From an uncultured Verrucomicrobiota bacterium (GTDB taxonomy: Bacteria > Verrucomicrobiota > Kiritimatiellia > RFP12 > UBA1067), in contig CAMEZU010000023.1 of the NCBI GenBank assembly GCA_945947925.1, forward strand, positions 1 to 15,021: a stretch of DNA of 15,021 nt. The letters run 5' to 3'. Within the stretch, counting starts at the first letter, position 1, and every line of letters begins with the position of its first letter. The position numbers and the translations under genes are program-made. The notes under the pieces were generated by a model. It was not told the DNA's origin and did no database searches. It saw only the letters and a list, made by a program, of their open reading frames with translations. This document shows positions 1-7,355 of the stretch, in pieces.

Positions 1-30
1 TATAACCCCTTTATAAACTGTTTTCAAGTC

Positions 31-112
31 AAAACGTAGACGCGATGGTCCCCATCGCGTGAATGGAATGTTGACTATTCCGCTCACGCAATGGGGACCA
101 TCGCGTCTACGT
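31..112 (-). terminator. probable terminator of the dnaN-side transcript
   Basis: Read on the minus strand, the large hairpin follows the stop codon of the 128-856 gene by 15 bp and is followed at once by TTTT (31-34). A GC-rich stem followed by a short T run fits an intrinsic terminator, but the T run is short and the stem far longer than usual. Terminator function is therefore an inference added to the observed inverted repeat. Confidence 0.45.
34..112. repeat. large inverted repeat / hairpin
   Basis: Positions 35-55 and 91-111 are exact reverse complements (21 bp). Pairing continues inward with few mismatches to about 69/77, leaving a loop of roughly 7 nt, so the arms are about 35 bp. The outer arm contains a second, nested palindrome: ACGCGATGG, a 3-nt gap, then CCATCGCGT, at 40-60. 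It lies 15 bp beyond the stop codon of the coiled-coil gene. The length and nested symmetry exceed a normal terminator and suggest a dispersed REP- or MITE-like hairpin. The core GGGGAC also occurs in palindromes inside mnmE. Confidence 0.85.
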
Positions 113-127
113 AGCTGTGCGCTGTCG

Positions 128-856
128 TCAGTAGTTCCGCTTCATAATTTCGGACGGCAGCAGATAGTCTTCGCCGTTCTTATGAGAAATGCCGCGGTTC
201 TTCAGTTCCTCGAGAACGGGTCCGTTCACCAGGTTGTTATTCTCGGAGAACAGCTTCTCGAGCTCTTCCCGGCGCTTGGCCAGCAGTCCGTTCGGTTCGT
301 TGGCCATCAGGACGGCTTCCAGGAGCTGGGCCTTGCGGACCCGTCCTTCCGCCTCGGCAACGGCCCGTGCGGCGGCGATGACCTCGAGAACGTGGTCTCT
401 CGTCTCGCCCGGAAAGCGGTCGGGCACCTCGATTTCGCGATCCAGAAGCGCGAGAGCATTCGGATTGCGCTCCTGAAGGTCAAATTCCTTTTCCATTCGC
501 GCAGCGAGTTCGGAATCCTTGCGCGCCAGTTCGTGCTTGAGCGCGTCGATCGTCCTGTCCTTTTCCTCGACTGTCGCCCGAACCACCAGGAGTTCCGACC
601 TGACCTCGTCCGTCTTGCCGCTTTCTTCGTCCGCACGGGCCTTCAATGTCGCGATTTCAGCCTTCAGGCTGGCAATGACGGCGGCCATTTCCGCCTTGTC
701 TGCCGCAAGCGATTCCACGACGGCCTTCTGAACGTCCAATTCGGGAGCGGACGGGATTTCATCTTCCTTCGCCTCTTCCTGAACCGTTACGGCCTGTTCG
801 GGCGTCGGCTCGTCCTTTTTCATGAATTCGCTCATGTCAAACAAAGATTCACTCAT
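128..856 (-). CDS. hypothetical coiled-coil protein
   Basis: 242 aa, function not recognised. The start at 856 (MSESLFDMSEF) is preferred over the longer in-frame extension to 1003. It overlaps the upstream methyltransferase stop as ATGA (853-856), and the AAAGGA in the end of that gene provides a ribosome site, so translation is probably coupled. The N-terminus (1-40) is acidic and likely disordered. Residues about 42-122 form a long heptad-like coiled coil rich in A, E, K and L. The C-terminal 120 residues are mixed charged helix and end in SEIMKRNY. There is no signal peptide or membrane segment, so it is probably cytoplasmic. It is the last gene before the large hairpin. A scaffolding or nucleoid-associated role is possible but nothing shows it. 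Confidence 0.8.
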   Translation of the reverse strand: MSESLFDMSEFMKKDEPTPEQAVTVQEEAKEDEIPSAPELDVQKAVVESLAADKAEMAAVIASLKAEIATLKARADEESGKTDEVRSELLVVRATVEEKDRTIDALKHELARKDSELAARMEKEFDLQERNPNALALLDREIEVPDRFPGETRDHVLEVIAAARAVAEAEGRVRKAQLLEAVLMANEPNGLLAKRREELEKLFSENNNLVNGPVLEELKNRGISHKNGEDYLLPSEIMKRNY

Positions 857-2085
857 CGCTGGTTCTGTCCTTTCAGCTCGCACCCAGGATAGATGAACAG
901 CCTGCAGTCGATCGGTCCGTTGAAGAACGGAACGCGAGCCTTGTAATAGAGGTTGACAAGTCGTGCCAAGTCCGGATTTCCCGTAATGAGTCCTCCCGTC
1001 CATCCCGGACAGGAAGCGTTCATAAATGTCCCGATGCGCTCATAGACGGGTGCCAGCTCTTCGTATGTTCCGAGGCGAATGCCGTATTCGGGATTGAAGA
1101 ACACGGCACCAGGTGTCGTCGGAACGGGAGAGTCGCCAAAATCGCAGGCCTTGAAGGTAATGTACGGCGCAACGCCGGCCGCAATGGCGTTCGAATGTGC
1201 GTTTTCAACGGCCTCCGGAGAAATGTCCGTCGCGATGATTTCGGGAATGCCGTCCTTTCTTTCGGCGGCCTTCGCCTCAAGAACGATTTCCTTCCAGATC
1301 TGGTCAGGCGATGCCCCGGCATGCTGCCGAGGCGCGACATTCGGAGCTTTTTCGCCCGGAATGATCCTGTCGTAGCCCTTGACGGACTGGAAGGCGAAAT
1401 GCCCCTTGAGAGAGCCGGGTGCCTTGTTGAGCGCAATGAGGGCCGCCTCGATCGCGGGCGTCCCGCTGCCGCACATCGGCGACAGGAACGGTTTCGTTCC
1501 GTCCCAGCCCATCGCCATAATGCAGGCCGCCGCCAGCGTTTCCTGCATCGGGGCCGATCCCGGAATCTTGCGGTAGCCTCGCTTGGAAAGCGGTTCGCCG
1601 GAAGTATCCAGGTAGATGATGACTTCGTTCCGTTCCCAGTAGACGAAGACGGCTGCACCCTTGTTCTCGCCGCCTGAATCGGGACGACGCTGGCACTTCT
1701 CCCTCATCCGGTCCGCAATCGCGTCCTTCGTATAGAGTGACGGAAGCCGCGTGTCGCGAATCGTGAAGTTGTGCACGATCGACGACACCGAGAAATAGCC
1801 GTCTGCCTCAAGAATGTTCTCCCAGTCGATGCTGACGGCGAGACGGTAGAGGTCCTTGATGTTGCGGCACTCTGCTCTCAGCAGCGGTACGAGCACGCGA
1901 TGAGCGGTCCTCAGCTTCAAATTGAGCTTCATGACGTCGCGCACGTCTCCGCGGACGACGACCGTGTTTTCAGTCACCTCGATGATGGAATAGCCCATTT
2001 CACGAACTTCCCTTTCAGTCCATCGGGCGAGTTCCTTGGCACAGGAAATGATGATCGGATAATTCTTGTCAGTAAAAAGTTTCAT
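853..2085 (-). CDS. THUMP-domain class I SAM-dependent RNA methyltransferase (RlmL/N-type)
   Basis: 410 aa. The N-terminal half (about 1-165) resembles the ferredoxin-like plus THUMP region of the UPF0020/RlmL family. The family link segment LDTSGEPLSKRGYR is at 160-173. The Rossmann methyltransferase half has PMCGSGT (203-209) as the SAM-binding loop, TDISPEAVENA (286-296) as the acidic loop, and NPEYG (331-335) where the family has NPPYG. Known relatives make m2G on 23S rRNA or tRNA, so a guanine-N2 RNA methylase is likely; the exact target is not readable. It starts 42 bp after dnaN ends, so it is probably co-transcribed with dnaN, and it overlaps the following coiled-coil gene by 4 bp. 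The Pro-to-Glu change in the catalytic NPPY motif is unusual and may alter activity. Confidence 0.85.
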   Translation of the reverse strand: MKLFTDKNYPIIISCAKELARWTEREVREMGYSIIEVTENTVVVRGDVRDVMKLNLKLRTAHRVLVPLLRAECRNIKDLYRLAVSIDWENILEADGYFSVSSIVHNFTIRDTRLPSLYTKDAIADRMREKCQRRPDSGGENKGAAVFVYWERNEVIIYLDTSGEPLSKRGYRKIPGSAPMQETLAAACIMAMGWDGTKPFLSPMCGSGTPAIEAALIALNKAPGSLKGHFAFQSVKGYDRIIPGEKAPNVAPRQHAGASPDQIWKEIVLEAKAAERKDGIPEIIATDISPEAVENAHSNAIAAGVAPYITFKACDFGDSPVPTTPGAVFFNPEYGIRLGTYEELAPVYERIGTFMNASCPGWTGGLITGNPDLARLVNLYYKARVPFFNGPIDCRLFIYPGCELKGQNQR

Positions 2086-2127
2086 GCGGTCTACCTTTTG
2101 ACCTTTTCAATTCGGTTGCAAAACGTC

Positions 2128-3222
2128 TCAATTGGTACGCAGCGGCATCAGCACGTAGAGGAACTGCACCGAGCACCGGATGACGGCCGGCGAATGACCG
2201 TTGTTCAGTTCGATCTTCACCTCGTCGTCGTCAATCGCCTTCAGGGGATCCATCACGTACGTCGGATTGAACATAATCTCGATTTTCTCTCCGATGTACT
2301 TGATCGGCACTTCGTCGCTGGCGGAACCGATTTCGTTCGCGGCCGACGTAACAGTCAGGCGGTTGGCCTCGAAGATGAGCTTCGTTGAGTGAGCTTCGTC
2401 CATCGTCATGACGCTCGCACGGTCAAGGGCGTCCAGCAGGAGCTGACGGTCAACGACAATCTGCTCCGCACAGTTCTTCGGAATGACCTGGACGTAGTTC
2501 GGATAGGTGTCGTCCATCAGCTTGGAGAAGATCGTCACGTTCTCCATCTGGATGCAGATCTGGCTCTTCTGAATCTTAATCGTGACGTTTCCGTCTCCAT
2601 TCAAGGCACGCTGCAACTCCTGCACGGCCTTCGAGGGCAGGATGATGTCCTTCTCGTTGTCCTTCGGAAACTCCATCTCGTTCTCCACGAGAGCGAGACG
2701 GCGTCCGTCAGTCGCCACCATCGTCAGCTTCATGTCCTTGAAGCTCATGAGAACGCCCTTCAGCGTCCGTCGCGTATCGTCCTGCGACGCGGCATAGGAC
2801 GTCTTGCGAAGCATTTCCTTGAGCGTCTGGCACGGCATCTCATAGCTCATCGCCTCGTCGTCCTCCGGCAGCCGCGGAAACTCGCGTTCGGCCAGGCCGG
2901 CTAGACGGAACTTGGCCGATCCCGCCACGATCGTCGCATTCTCGTTCTCGTCGACCGAAATCTCGACGAGACCCTCGGCCGCCTTGGAGATCGAACTGAA
3001 CAGCAGCTTCACCGGCAGCGTCGTCGCCCCGGGCTCCTGAACCTCGCAGTCGACCGTGCAGCGGATGGAAATGTCGAGGTCGGTCGTGGTCATCGTGAGC
3101 GTCGTGCCTTCCGCTTCGAGGAGCACATTCTGCAAAACCGGCAAAGAGCCCTTGCCGGCGACGACATTCTGAACCGACTTCAAGCCGTCAAGAAACCTGG
3201 AACGCGCAATGGTGAATTTCAT
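2128..3222 (-). CDS. dnaN: DNA polymerase III beta subunit (sliding clamp)
   Basis: 364 aa, the normal length for the family. The three-fold clamp architecture is recognisable: the N-terminal MKFTIARSRFLDGLKSVQNVV segment, then SLPVLQNVLLEAEG and the TDLDISIR strand (about 47-54), ATDGRRLAL in the second domain (about 170-178), and the C-terminal VLMPLR that forms part of the hydrophobic protein-binding pocket. The clamp tethers Pol III and other partners to DNA. The start at 3222 is supported by AAGGAAG at 3229-3235 with 6-nt spacing. It lies downstream of dnaA in the same direction, separated by 265 bp that holds DnaA-box-like sites and its own promoter candidate. Confidence 0.97.
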   Translation of the reverse strand: MKFTIARSRFLDGLKSVQNVVAGKGSLPVLQNVLLEAEGTTLTMTTTDLDISIRCTVDCEVQEPGATTLPVKLLFSSISKAAEGLVEISVDENENATIVAGSAKFRLAGLAEREFPRLPEDDEAMSYEMPCQTLKEMLRKTSYAASQDDTRRTLKGVLMSFKDMKLTMVATDGRRLALVENEMEFPKDNEKDIILPSKAVQELQRALNGDGNVTIKIQKSQICIQMENVTIFSKLMDDTYPNYVQVIPKNCAEQIVVDRQLLLDALDRASVMTMDEAHSTKLIFEANRLTVTSAANEIGSASDEVPIKYIGEKIEIMFNPTYVMDPLKAIDDDEVKIELNNGHSPAVIRCSVQFLYVLMPLRTN

Positions 3223-3487
3223 GTTTTTCTTCCTTACTCAAAAACTCCTGCTGTCAACTGTCTTCAATTGTATCAAATACTTCTTATAATAGAAAGAGTC
3301 TATCTAGTAGTAATAGGATTGTCGATACTGTCGATAACTCGTCCGACCCCTGATTTCATTGGGTGAAATGAGATTCTTCCTGTTGACTTCGTGTCATTCC
3401 TTTTGACGACAGCTTAGATAACTTTATTTTCTGTAGACAAGTGTCGATAAGAAAGGTACTTATTGACACGACTGTCGGCTTCTCTGT
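3223..3487. other. dnaA-dnaN spacer with DnaA-box-like 9-mers
   Basis: 265 bp, AT-rich. On the plus strand TGTCGATAA occurs at 3329-3337 and 3442-3450. TGTCGATAC directly abuts the first copy at 3320-3328, giving a tandem pair. TTATTGACA is at 3460-3468. These are one- or two-base variants of the canonical box TTATCCACA/TGTGGATAA, and no perfect canonical copy is present. The part nearest dnaN (about 3255-3320) is especially AT-rich. This could be an origin module or a DnaA-titrating/regulatory cluster. Strand layout argues against it being the sole start site, because dnaA and mnmG would then be transcribed toward it. Confidence 0.6.
3267..3275 (-). promoter_or_regulatory. extended -10 candidate for dnaN
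   Basis: On the minus strand the sequence reads TGATACAAT, i.e. TGn followed by TACAAT. It lies about 45 nt upstream of the dnaN ATG, leaving room for a leader containing the AAGGAAG ribosome site. No convincing -35 hexamer was found, which is compatible with an extended -10 promoter. Confidence 0.4.
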
Positions 3488-4915
3488 TCATTCCATCTTG
3501 TCCGAGATTTTGTAGCCGAATTCCTGCAGAATCTCCTCCAGGGACGTCTTCAGCTCAGCATCCACGTCCAGCTGCTTTTCGATCGTCTTGACGCCGTGGA
3601 TGATCGTCGCGTGCTTCTTCGAGAATTCGGCGGCGATTTCCAGGAGGCTCTTGGTCGTGTACTTCCGCGAGATGTACATGGCAAGCTGACGCGGCGTCAC
3701 CAGCGAGGCGGAACGGTCGGTCGACAGGATCTGCGGTACGCTGATGCTGTATTTGCGGGCGACGCTTTCCTGAATCTCCTTGATCGTCAGCTTCTTGAGG
3801 GACTGTTCCTTCGCGATGACGTCCTTCAGGAGGATGCCGAGGAATTCCGGCGTCAGTTCCTGGGTCGGATTCATCGACGTCGTGACGTGTACCTTGGAGA
3901 GGGCTCCTTCGATGGCCCGCACGTGGCTCTTGATGTTGTCCGCCAGGAACTGGAGGGCCGACATCGGCACCGACGGAGACATGCCTTCGGCTTTCTTCTG
4001 CAGGATGGCCAGCCTCGTTTCATAGCCGGGAGCTTCGATTTCCTGCACCATTCCGCCTTCGAATCGCGAGATGAGACGCGATTCAAGGGCAGGAAGGTTC
4101 TTCGGGGCAACGTCGGACGTCATCACGATCTGCTTGTGATTTGTCGTCAGGTCATTGAAGGTGTTGAAGAATTCCTCCTGGCACTGCGTTCCCTTCTGCA
4201 GGAACTGGATGTCGTCCACCAGCAGGACGTCGATATTCCTGTATTTTTCGCGGAACGATTCCATACCCTTGCTCTGCAGGGCGTTGACATATTCGTTCAG
4301 GAACGTTTCGGCCGTCAGATAGCAGATCGACATTGACGGATTGCGCTTGCGCAGGTCGTTGCCGATGGCCTGCATGAGGTGTGTCTTGCCGAGGCCCGTC
4401 CCGCCGTGAATGAACAGGGGATTGTAGTTCTTCTGTCCCGGATGGTTGGCGACGCCCTTCGCAGCCCCGTAGGCCCAGCTGTTGGACGGTCCCTGCACGA
4501 ATTCCTCAAACGTGTAGTTCTCTTCGAGCGGCAGGGTCGAGATGAAGGAAGACGACTTAACGGGTGTCGTTGCGATGGTGTTATACGCTGCCGCCCGAGA
4601 CGGAGCCTGGACCGGGACGATGAACGTCTTCTTCGCCGTCTCGTCATGCTTGAACGTGATGTTCAGGCTCTTGTCGCCTCCTGCGAGGTCAAGGGCGCTT
4701 TTCAACTTGCCTGCGTACTTGTCGTTCAGGAAATCCGCTGCAAACTGATTGGACGTATAAATCGTGAAATAGCCGTCCTGCGAGGTCACCGAAGTGATCA
4801 TCGAGAAATAGTTTTCGGCCTGGTTTCGCTCTTCGTCGCTGCGTAGCGTGGAAAGGTAAATGGTCTTCGCCCTTTCCCACAGGTCCTTTGAATCCGTATC
4901 AATCGAATCGTTCAT
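3488..4915 (-). CDS. dnaA: chromosomal replication initiator protein DnaA
   Basis: 475 aa, usual family length. The start at 4915 (MNDSIDTDSKDLWERAK) is chosen because domain I begins there and because a longer start at 4981 would read through the promoter and a DnaA-box-like site. Domain I is about 1-85. The AAA+ domain has Walker A GGTGLGKT (171-178), Walker B LLVDD (231-235), sensor 1 MTSD (265-268), an arginine-finger segment ESRLISRF (278-285) and sensor 2 RAIEGAL (333-339). Domain IV (about 376-475) is the DNA-binding helix-turn-helix. Its recognition segment reads SKKHATIIHG, where E. coli has GGRDHTTVLHA, so the base-reading Asp is replaced by Lys and one Gly is missing. This fits the non-canonical boxes nearby. 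It binds ATP and opens oriC. Confidence 0.97.
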   Translation of the reverse strand: MNDSIDTDSKDLWERAKTIYLSTLRSDEERNQAENYFSMITSVTSQDGYFTIYTSNQFAADFLNDKYAGKLKSALDLAGGDKSLNITFKHDETAKKTFIVPVQAPSRAAAYNTIATTPVKSSSFISTLPLEENYTFEEFVQGPSNSWAYGAAKGVANHPGQKNYNPLFIHGGTGLGKTHLMQAIGNDLRKRNPSMSICYLTAETFLNEYVNALQSKGMESFREKYRNIDVLLVDDIQFLQKGTQCQEEFFNTFNDLTTNHKQIVMTSDVAPKNLPALESRLISRFEGGMVQEIEAPGYETRLAILQKKAEGMSPSVPMSALQFLADNIKSHVRAIEGALSKVHVTTSMNPTQELTPEFLGILLKDVIAKEQSLKKLTIKEIQESVARKYSISVPQILSTDRSASLVTPRQLAMYISRKYTTKSLLEIAAEFSKKHATIIHGVKTIEKQLDVDAELKTSLEEILQEFGYKISDKME

Positions 4916-4951
4916 CTTATGTTCTGTTCTTTTCCACTCTATTCCATCTCC

Positions 4952-4981
4952 ATCATAGCAAATTGAGGACGATGTTATCAA
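4952..4981 (-). promoter_or_regulatory. dnaA promoter overlapping a DnaA-box-like site
   Basis: On the minus strand TTGATA (4981-4976) and TATGAT (4957-4952) are separated by 18 bp, and the -10 is preceded by TGC, giving an extended -10. The -35 lies inside TTATCAACA at 4975-4983, a DnaA-box-like sequence, so DnaA binding would block the promoter. This is the classic autorepression arrangement. The leader to the dnaA ATG is about 30 nt. Confidence 0.6.
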
Positions 4982-5032
4982 CAGTCAGGTGTCTACTGAT
5001 GTAGTCAACTTATTGACATTTTGTGTTGATAA
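4975..5032. other. DnaA-box-like cluster between dnaA and mnmG
   Basis: Three 9-mers in 58 bp: TTATCAACA at 4975-4983, TTATTGACA at 5010-5018 and TGTTGATAA (reverse orientation) at 5024-5032. The last lies 17 bp beyond the mnmG stop codon. They differ from the canonical box mainly at positions 5-6, as do the sites between dnaA and dnaN. Likely roles are dnaA autoregulation and/or an origin sub-module. Confidence 0.6.
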
Positions 5033-5048
5033 CTTTTCGTGAAGAAGT

Positions 5049-6962
5049 TCAATGGTGTCCGCGCTTGATGATGATTGCCAGAACAGAGAGGTCGGCCGGA
5101 TTGACTCCGGGAATGCGGCCTGCCTGACTCAGGGTTTCCGGACGGTACTTCTTGAGCTTCTCCCGACTTTCATATCTGACGGCCAGACACCGGTCGTAGT
5201 CCAGCCATTTCGGAATCGCAATGGCCTCGTCTTTTTTCGCCCGTTCAGCCGCTGCCTTTTCCTGCTCGATATACGGTGCATAATGACGCATAATACCAAG
5301 CTCGGTTTCTATGAACTCTTTTGAAAACCATTTTGACAGGCATTTCCGAGGAATCGCTGTCTGAGCATCCGTTTTTTCTGCTGGCACTTTTATGGCTGAT
5401 TCAAGAAAGGCGATGACCCTTCGTGTTGCTGCAATCTGTTCAGGTGAGAGGATTCCGATTTCTGAAGCAACATCAATCAACCGAAAACGCGCGTTGTCTT
5501 GACGAAGTAAAAGTCTCCGTTCGGCACGACTTGTGAACATGCGGTAAGGTTCGTCGGTCCCCTTCGTCACTAGATCGTCAATCATCACTCCAATGTAGGC
5601 ATCCTGACGGCTCAGAATAATCGGGTTTCGTTTTTGTGATTTTCGGGCTGCATTGATGCCAGCCATTATTCCTTGCGCTGCGGCCTCTTCGTAGCCCGTC
5701 GTCCCGTTGATCTGTCCGGCAAAGAAGAGACCTTCAATGCGTTTGCTCTCCAGAGAATGCTTCAACTCGCGCGAGTCAATTCCGTCATATTCAATGGCGT
5801 AGGCGTAGGCAAGAAATTCTGCTTTTTCTAGGCCTGGTACCGAACGGACCATTTGTTCTTGTACATTTCGCGGCAGACTGCAGCTGAGTCCGTTCGGATA
5901 GATGACTTGACAATCAATGTCCTCTGGCTCGAGCATAACGTGATGCTGCTGGGCATCTTTAAAGCGAACAATTTTATCTTCTATGGACGGACAGTATCGA
6001 ACGCCTGTACCTTTGATTGAGCCTCCATAGAGCGCCGATTGATTTAGGCTTGAGCGGATGATATCGTGTGTTTTCGGTGTTGTATGAGTGAGCCAACACG
6101 GATATTCGGGCATTTGTTTCTTTGTTTGTTCCACGTGGAACATCTCATTGGCTGAATAATTGTCTGAATGTTCCACGTGGAACAATGTCTGTTTTTCATT
6201 ATCTTCTAATGTCGAAAGTTGATCGCTCTGTTCCACGTGGAACAAAGGACGAGGAGTCTCGCCGTGTTGAGGTAAACACTTTGAAAAATCGCAAGAAGAG
6301 GCCTTCAAACGGGGTGGTGTACCTGTTTTCAGACGAATGAGTTCAAATCCGAGGCGTTCAAGGGATTCGGAAAGAAGATTGACGGCTGGTCGGTTATCGC
6401 CTCCGCTTTCCTGGCATTCCTTGCCAATCCAAATGCGTCCTCGAAGAGTTGTGCCGGATGTAATGACGACCGCTTGCGAAGAGAAAGATCCGTTCTTTTC
6501 TGTTGTTACGCCACAACAAATCAGGCTGGATTTGTTGTCATTGAAACGGATATCGTCGGGTGCAGCGGGAGAAACGAGGATGTCAATCACGGCGTCCTCA
6601 AGTGTCGTCAAATGATTCTGGTTAAGAACGACTTGCTGCATGCGTCGGGTATATTCGAGCTTGGCACATTGGGTGCGCGTCGCCTGAACAGCGGCGCCAC
6701 GGCTCGAATTGAGAGTCTTGGATTGGAGCGCCGTAGCATCGGCATTGCGTCCCATTTCTCCTCCGAGGGCATCGAGTTCGTAGACGAGATGACTCTTGGC
6801 AAGTCCGCCAATTGAAGGATTGCACGGCATACGGCCGATAGCGTCGATGCGGGTGGTGACGAGAAGCGTACGACAGCCCATCCGCGCAGCAGCAAGTGCA
6901 GCTTCAGAACCGGCATGTCCGCCGCCGACAACGATGACGTCATAGTAAGGAAATTTGTTCAT
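5049..6962 (-). CDS. mnmG: tRNA uridine-5-carboxymethylaminomethyl modification enzyme MnmG (GidA)
   Basis: 637 aa, slightly above the usual length. With MnmE it installs the carboxymethylaminomethyl (or aminomethyl) group on C5 of wobble U34, using FAD. Visible motifs are the FAD dinucleotide fold GGGHAGSEAALAAARMG (13-29), MPCNPSIGG (45-53), NSSRGAAVQATR (85-96), LKTGTPPR (211-218), YCPSIEDK in the middle, the second cofactor motif GLFFAGQINGTTGYEEAAAQG near 410-430, and TSRAERRLLLRQDN. The oddity is residues about 240-285: between GETPRPLF and PCWLTHT there is an insertion with FHVE at 241, 261 and 275, each encoded by a perfect 16-bp parS palindrome. The start at 6962 has no Shine-Dalgarno; a -10 box lies only 8 nt upstream, so the mRNA is probably leaderless. 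dnaA follows after 133 bp. Confidence 0.97.
   Translation of the reverse strand: MNKFPYYDVIVVGGGHAGSEAALAAARMGCRTLLVTTRIDAIGRMPCNPSIGGLAKSHLVYELDALGGEMGRNADATALQSKTLNSSRGAAVQATRTQCAKLEYTRRMQQVVLNQNHLTTLEDAVIDILVSPAAPDDIRFNDNKSSLICCGVTTEKNGSFSSQAVVITSGTTLRGRIWIGKECQESGGDNRPAVNLLSESLERLGFELIRLKTGTPPRLKASSCDFSKCLPQHGETPRPLFHVEQSDQLSTLEDNEKQTLFHVEHSDNYSANEMFHVEQTKKQMPEYPCWLTHTTPKTHDIIRSSLNQSALYGGSIKGTGVRYCPSIEDKIVRFKDAQQHHVMLEPEDIDCQVIYPNGLSCSLPRNVQEQMVRSVPGLEKAEFLAYAYAIEYDGIDSRELKHSLESKRIEGLFFAGQINGTTGYEEAAAQGIMAGINAARKSQKRNPIILSRQDAYIGVMIDDLVTKGTDEPYRMFTSRAERRLLLRQDNARFRLIDVASEIGILSPEQIAATRRVIAFLESAIKVPAEKTDAQTAIPRKCLSKWFSKEFIETELGIMRHYAPYIEQEKAAAERAKKDEAIAIPKWLDYDRCLAVRYESREKLKKYRPETLSQAGRIPGVNPADLSVLAIIIKRGHH
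6127..6142. promoter_or_regulatory. parS site 1 (within mnmG)
   Basis: Perfect palindrome TGTTCCACGTGGAACA. This matches the known bacterial parS consensus bound by ParB, which loads partition and SMC complexes near the origin. On the minus strand it encodes Phe275-His-Val-Glu of MnmG. No parA or parB gene lies in the window. Confidence 0.88.
6169..6184. promoter_or_regulatory. parS site 2 (within mnmG)
   Basis: Second perfect TGTTCCACGTGGAACA, 42 bp from site 1 (14 codons), so it encodes the same FHVE peptide at residue 261. The surrounding sequence between the copies is not repeated, only the 16-bp palindrome. Confidence 0.88.
6229..6244. promoter_or_regulatory. parS site 3 (within mnmG)
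   Basis: Third perfect TGTTCCACGTGGAACA, 60 bp from site 2 (20 codons), encoding FHVE at residue 241. All three sites are identical over 16 bp and share one reading frame. Confidence 0.88.
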
Positions 6963-6970
6963 TTGATTAA

Positions 6971-6979
6971 ATTATACCA
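6971..6979 (-). promoter_or_regulatory. mnmG promoter, extended -10, leaderless
   Basis: On the minus strand TGGTATAAT ends 8 nt before the mnmG ATG (6962). A normal initiation distance of about 7 nt places the transcript start at or within 1-3 nt of the start codon. No purine-rich ribosome site fits in that space and no good -35 was found. Confidence 0.6.
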
Positions 6980-7346
6980 TATTCTGGAATGCAGAAATGA
7001 TGTGGATGAAGGAGGGCCAATCAGTCGAGTGAGAGGTGCTGCGCGAAGAAAGAGGCAGTTCATTCATCTCTAAGTCAAATCGCCGCATGGCCGAGATATC
7101 AACGCAATTATGAACAAATGTAAATAGTAGATTATGCGACTTGTCAATATCGCCAATAATGAATAAAAGTGAAAAATAAAGCTAAAATTAGACATAATCA
7201 AGTGTTGTCAAGGTCTAACTTATGAAATGATGTCTACAATTATCTAATAGTTATCAACAGTGCGGGATATCTGATGAAGGGAAATGAAAATTGCAAAAGA
7301 AACCGAGGATATCGGCATGCGCGAAGAGGACAAATGAATTTGATTT

Positions 7347-7355
7347 TGATATAAT
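7347..7355 (+). promoter_or_regulatory. extended -10 for the metalloenzyme gene, near-leaderless
   Basis: TGATATAAT ends exactly 9 nt before the TTG start codon at 7365. The expected transcript start is about 7362, leaving a leader of about 3 nt. AGGA at 7356-7359 could act as a ribosome site only if transcription began further upstream. Confidence 0.55.

Noticed and set aside
857..1003. N-terminal extension of the coiled-coil protein
   Set aside because: It lies wholly inside the methyltransferase gene in another frame; the ATGA overlap start at 856 is more plausible.
4916..4981. 22-codon N-terminal extension of DnaA
   Set aside because: It would place coding sequence over the -10 element and end in the DnaA-box-like site. 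The extension has no similarity to domain I, which begins at the 4915 start.
6127..6244. CRISPR-like array
   Set aside because: The repeats are 16-bp perfect palindromes with unequal gaps of 26 and 44 bp, inside a coding gene. They match parS, not CRISPR repeats.
6122..6340. Plus-strand frame with three VPRGT repeats
   Set aside because: It is the antisense reading of the three parS palindromes within mnmG; the repeated peptide follows from the DNA repeats.
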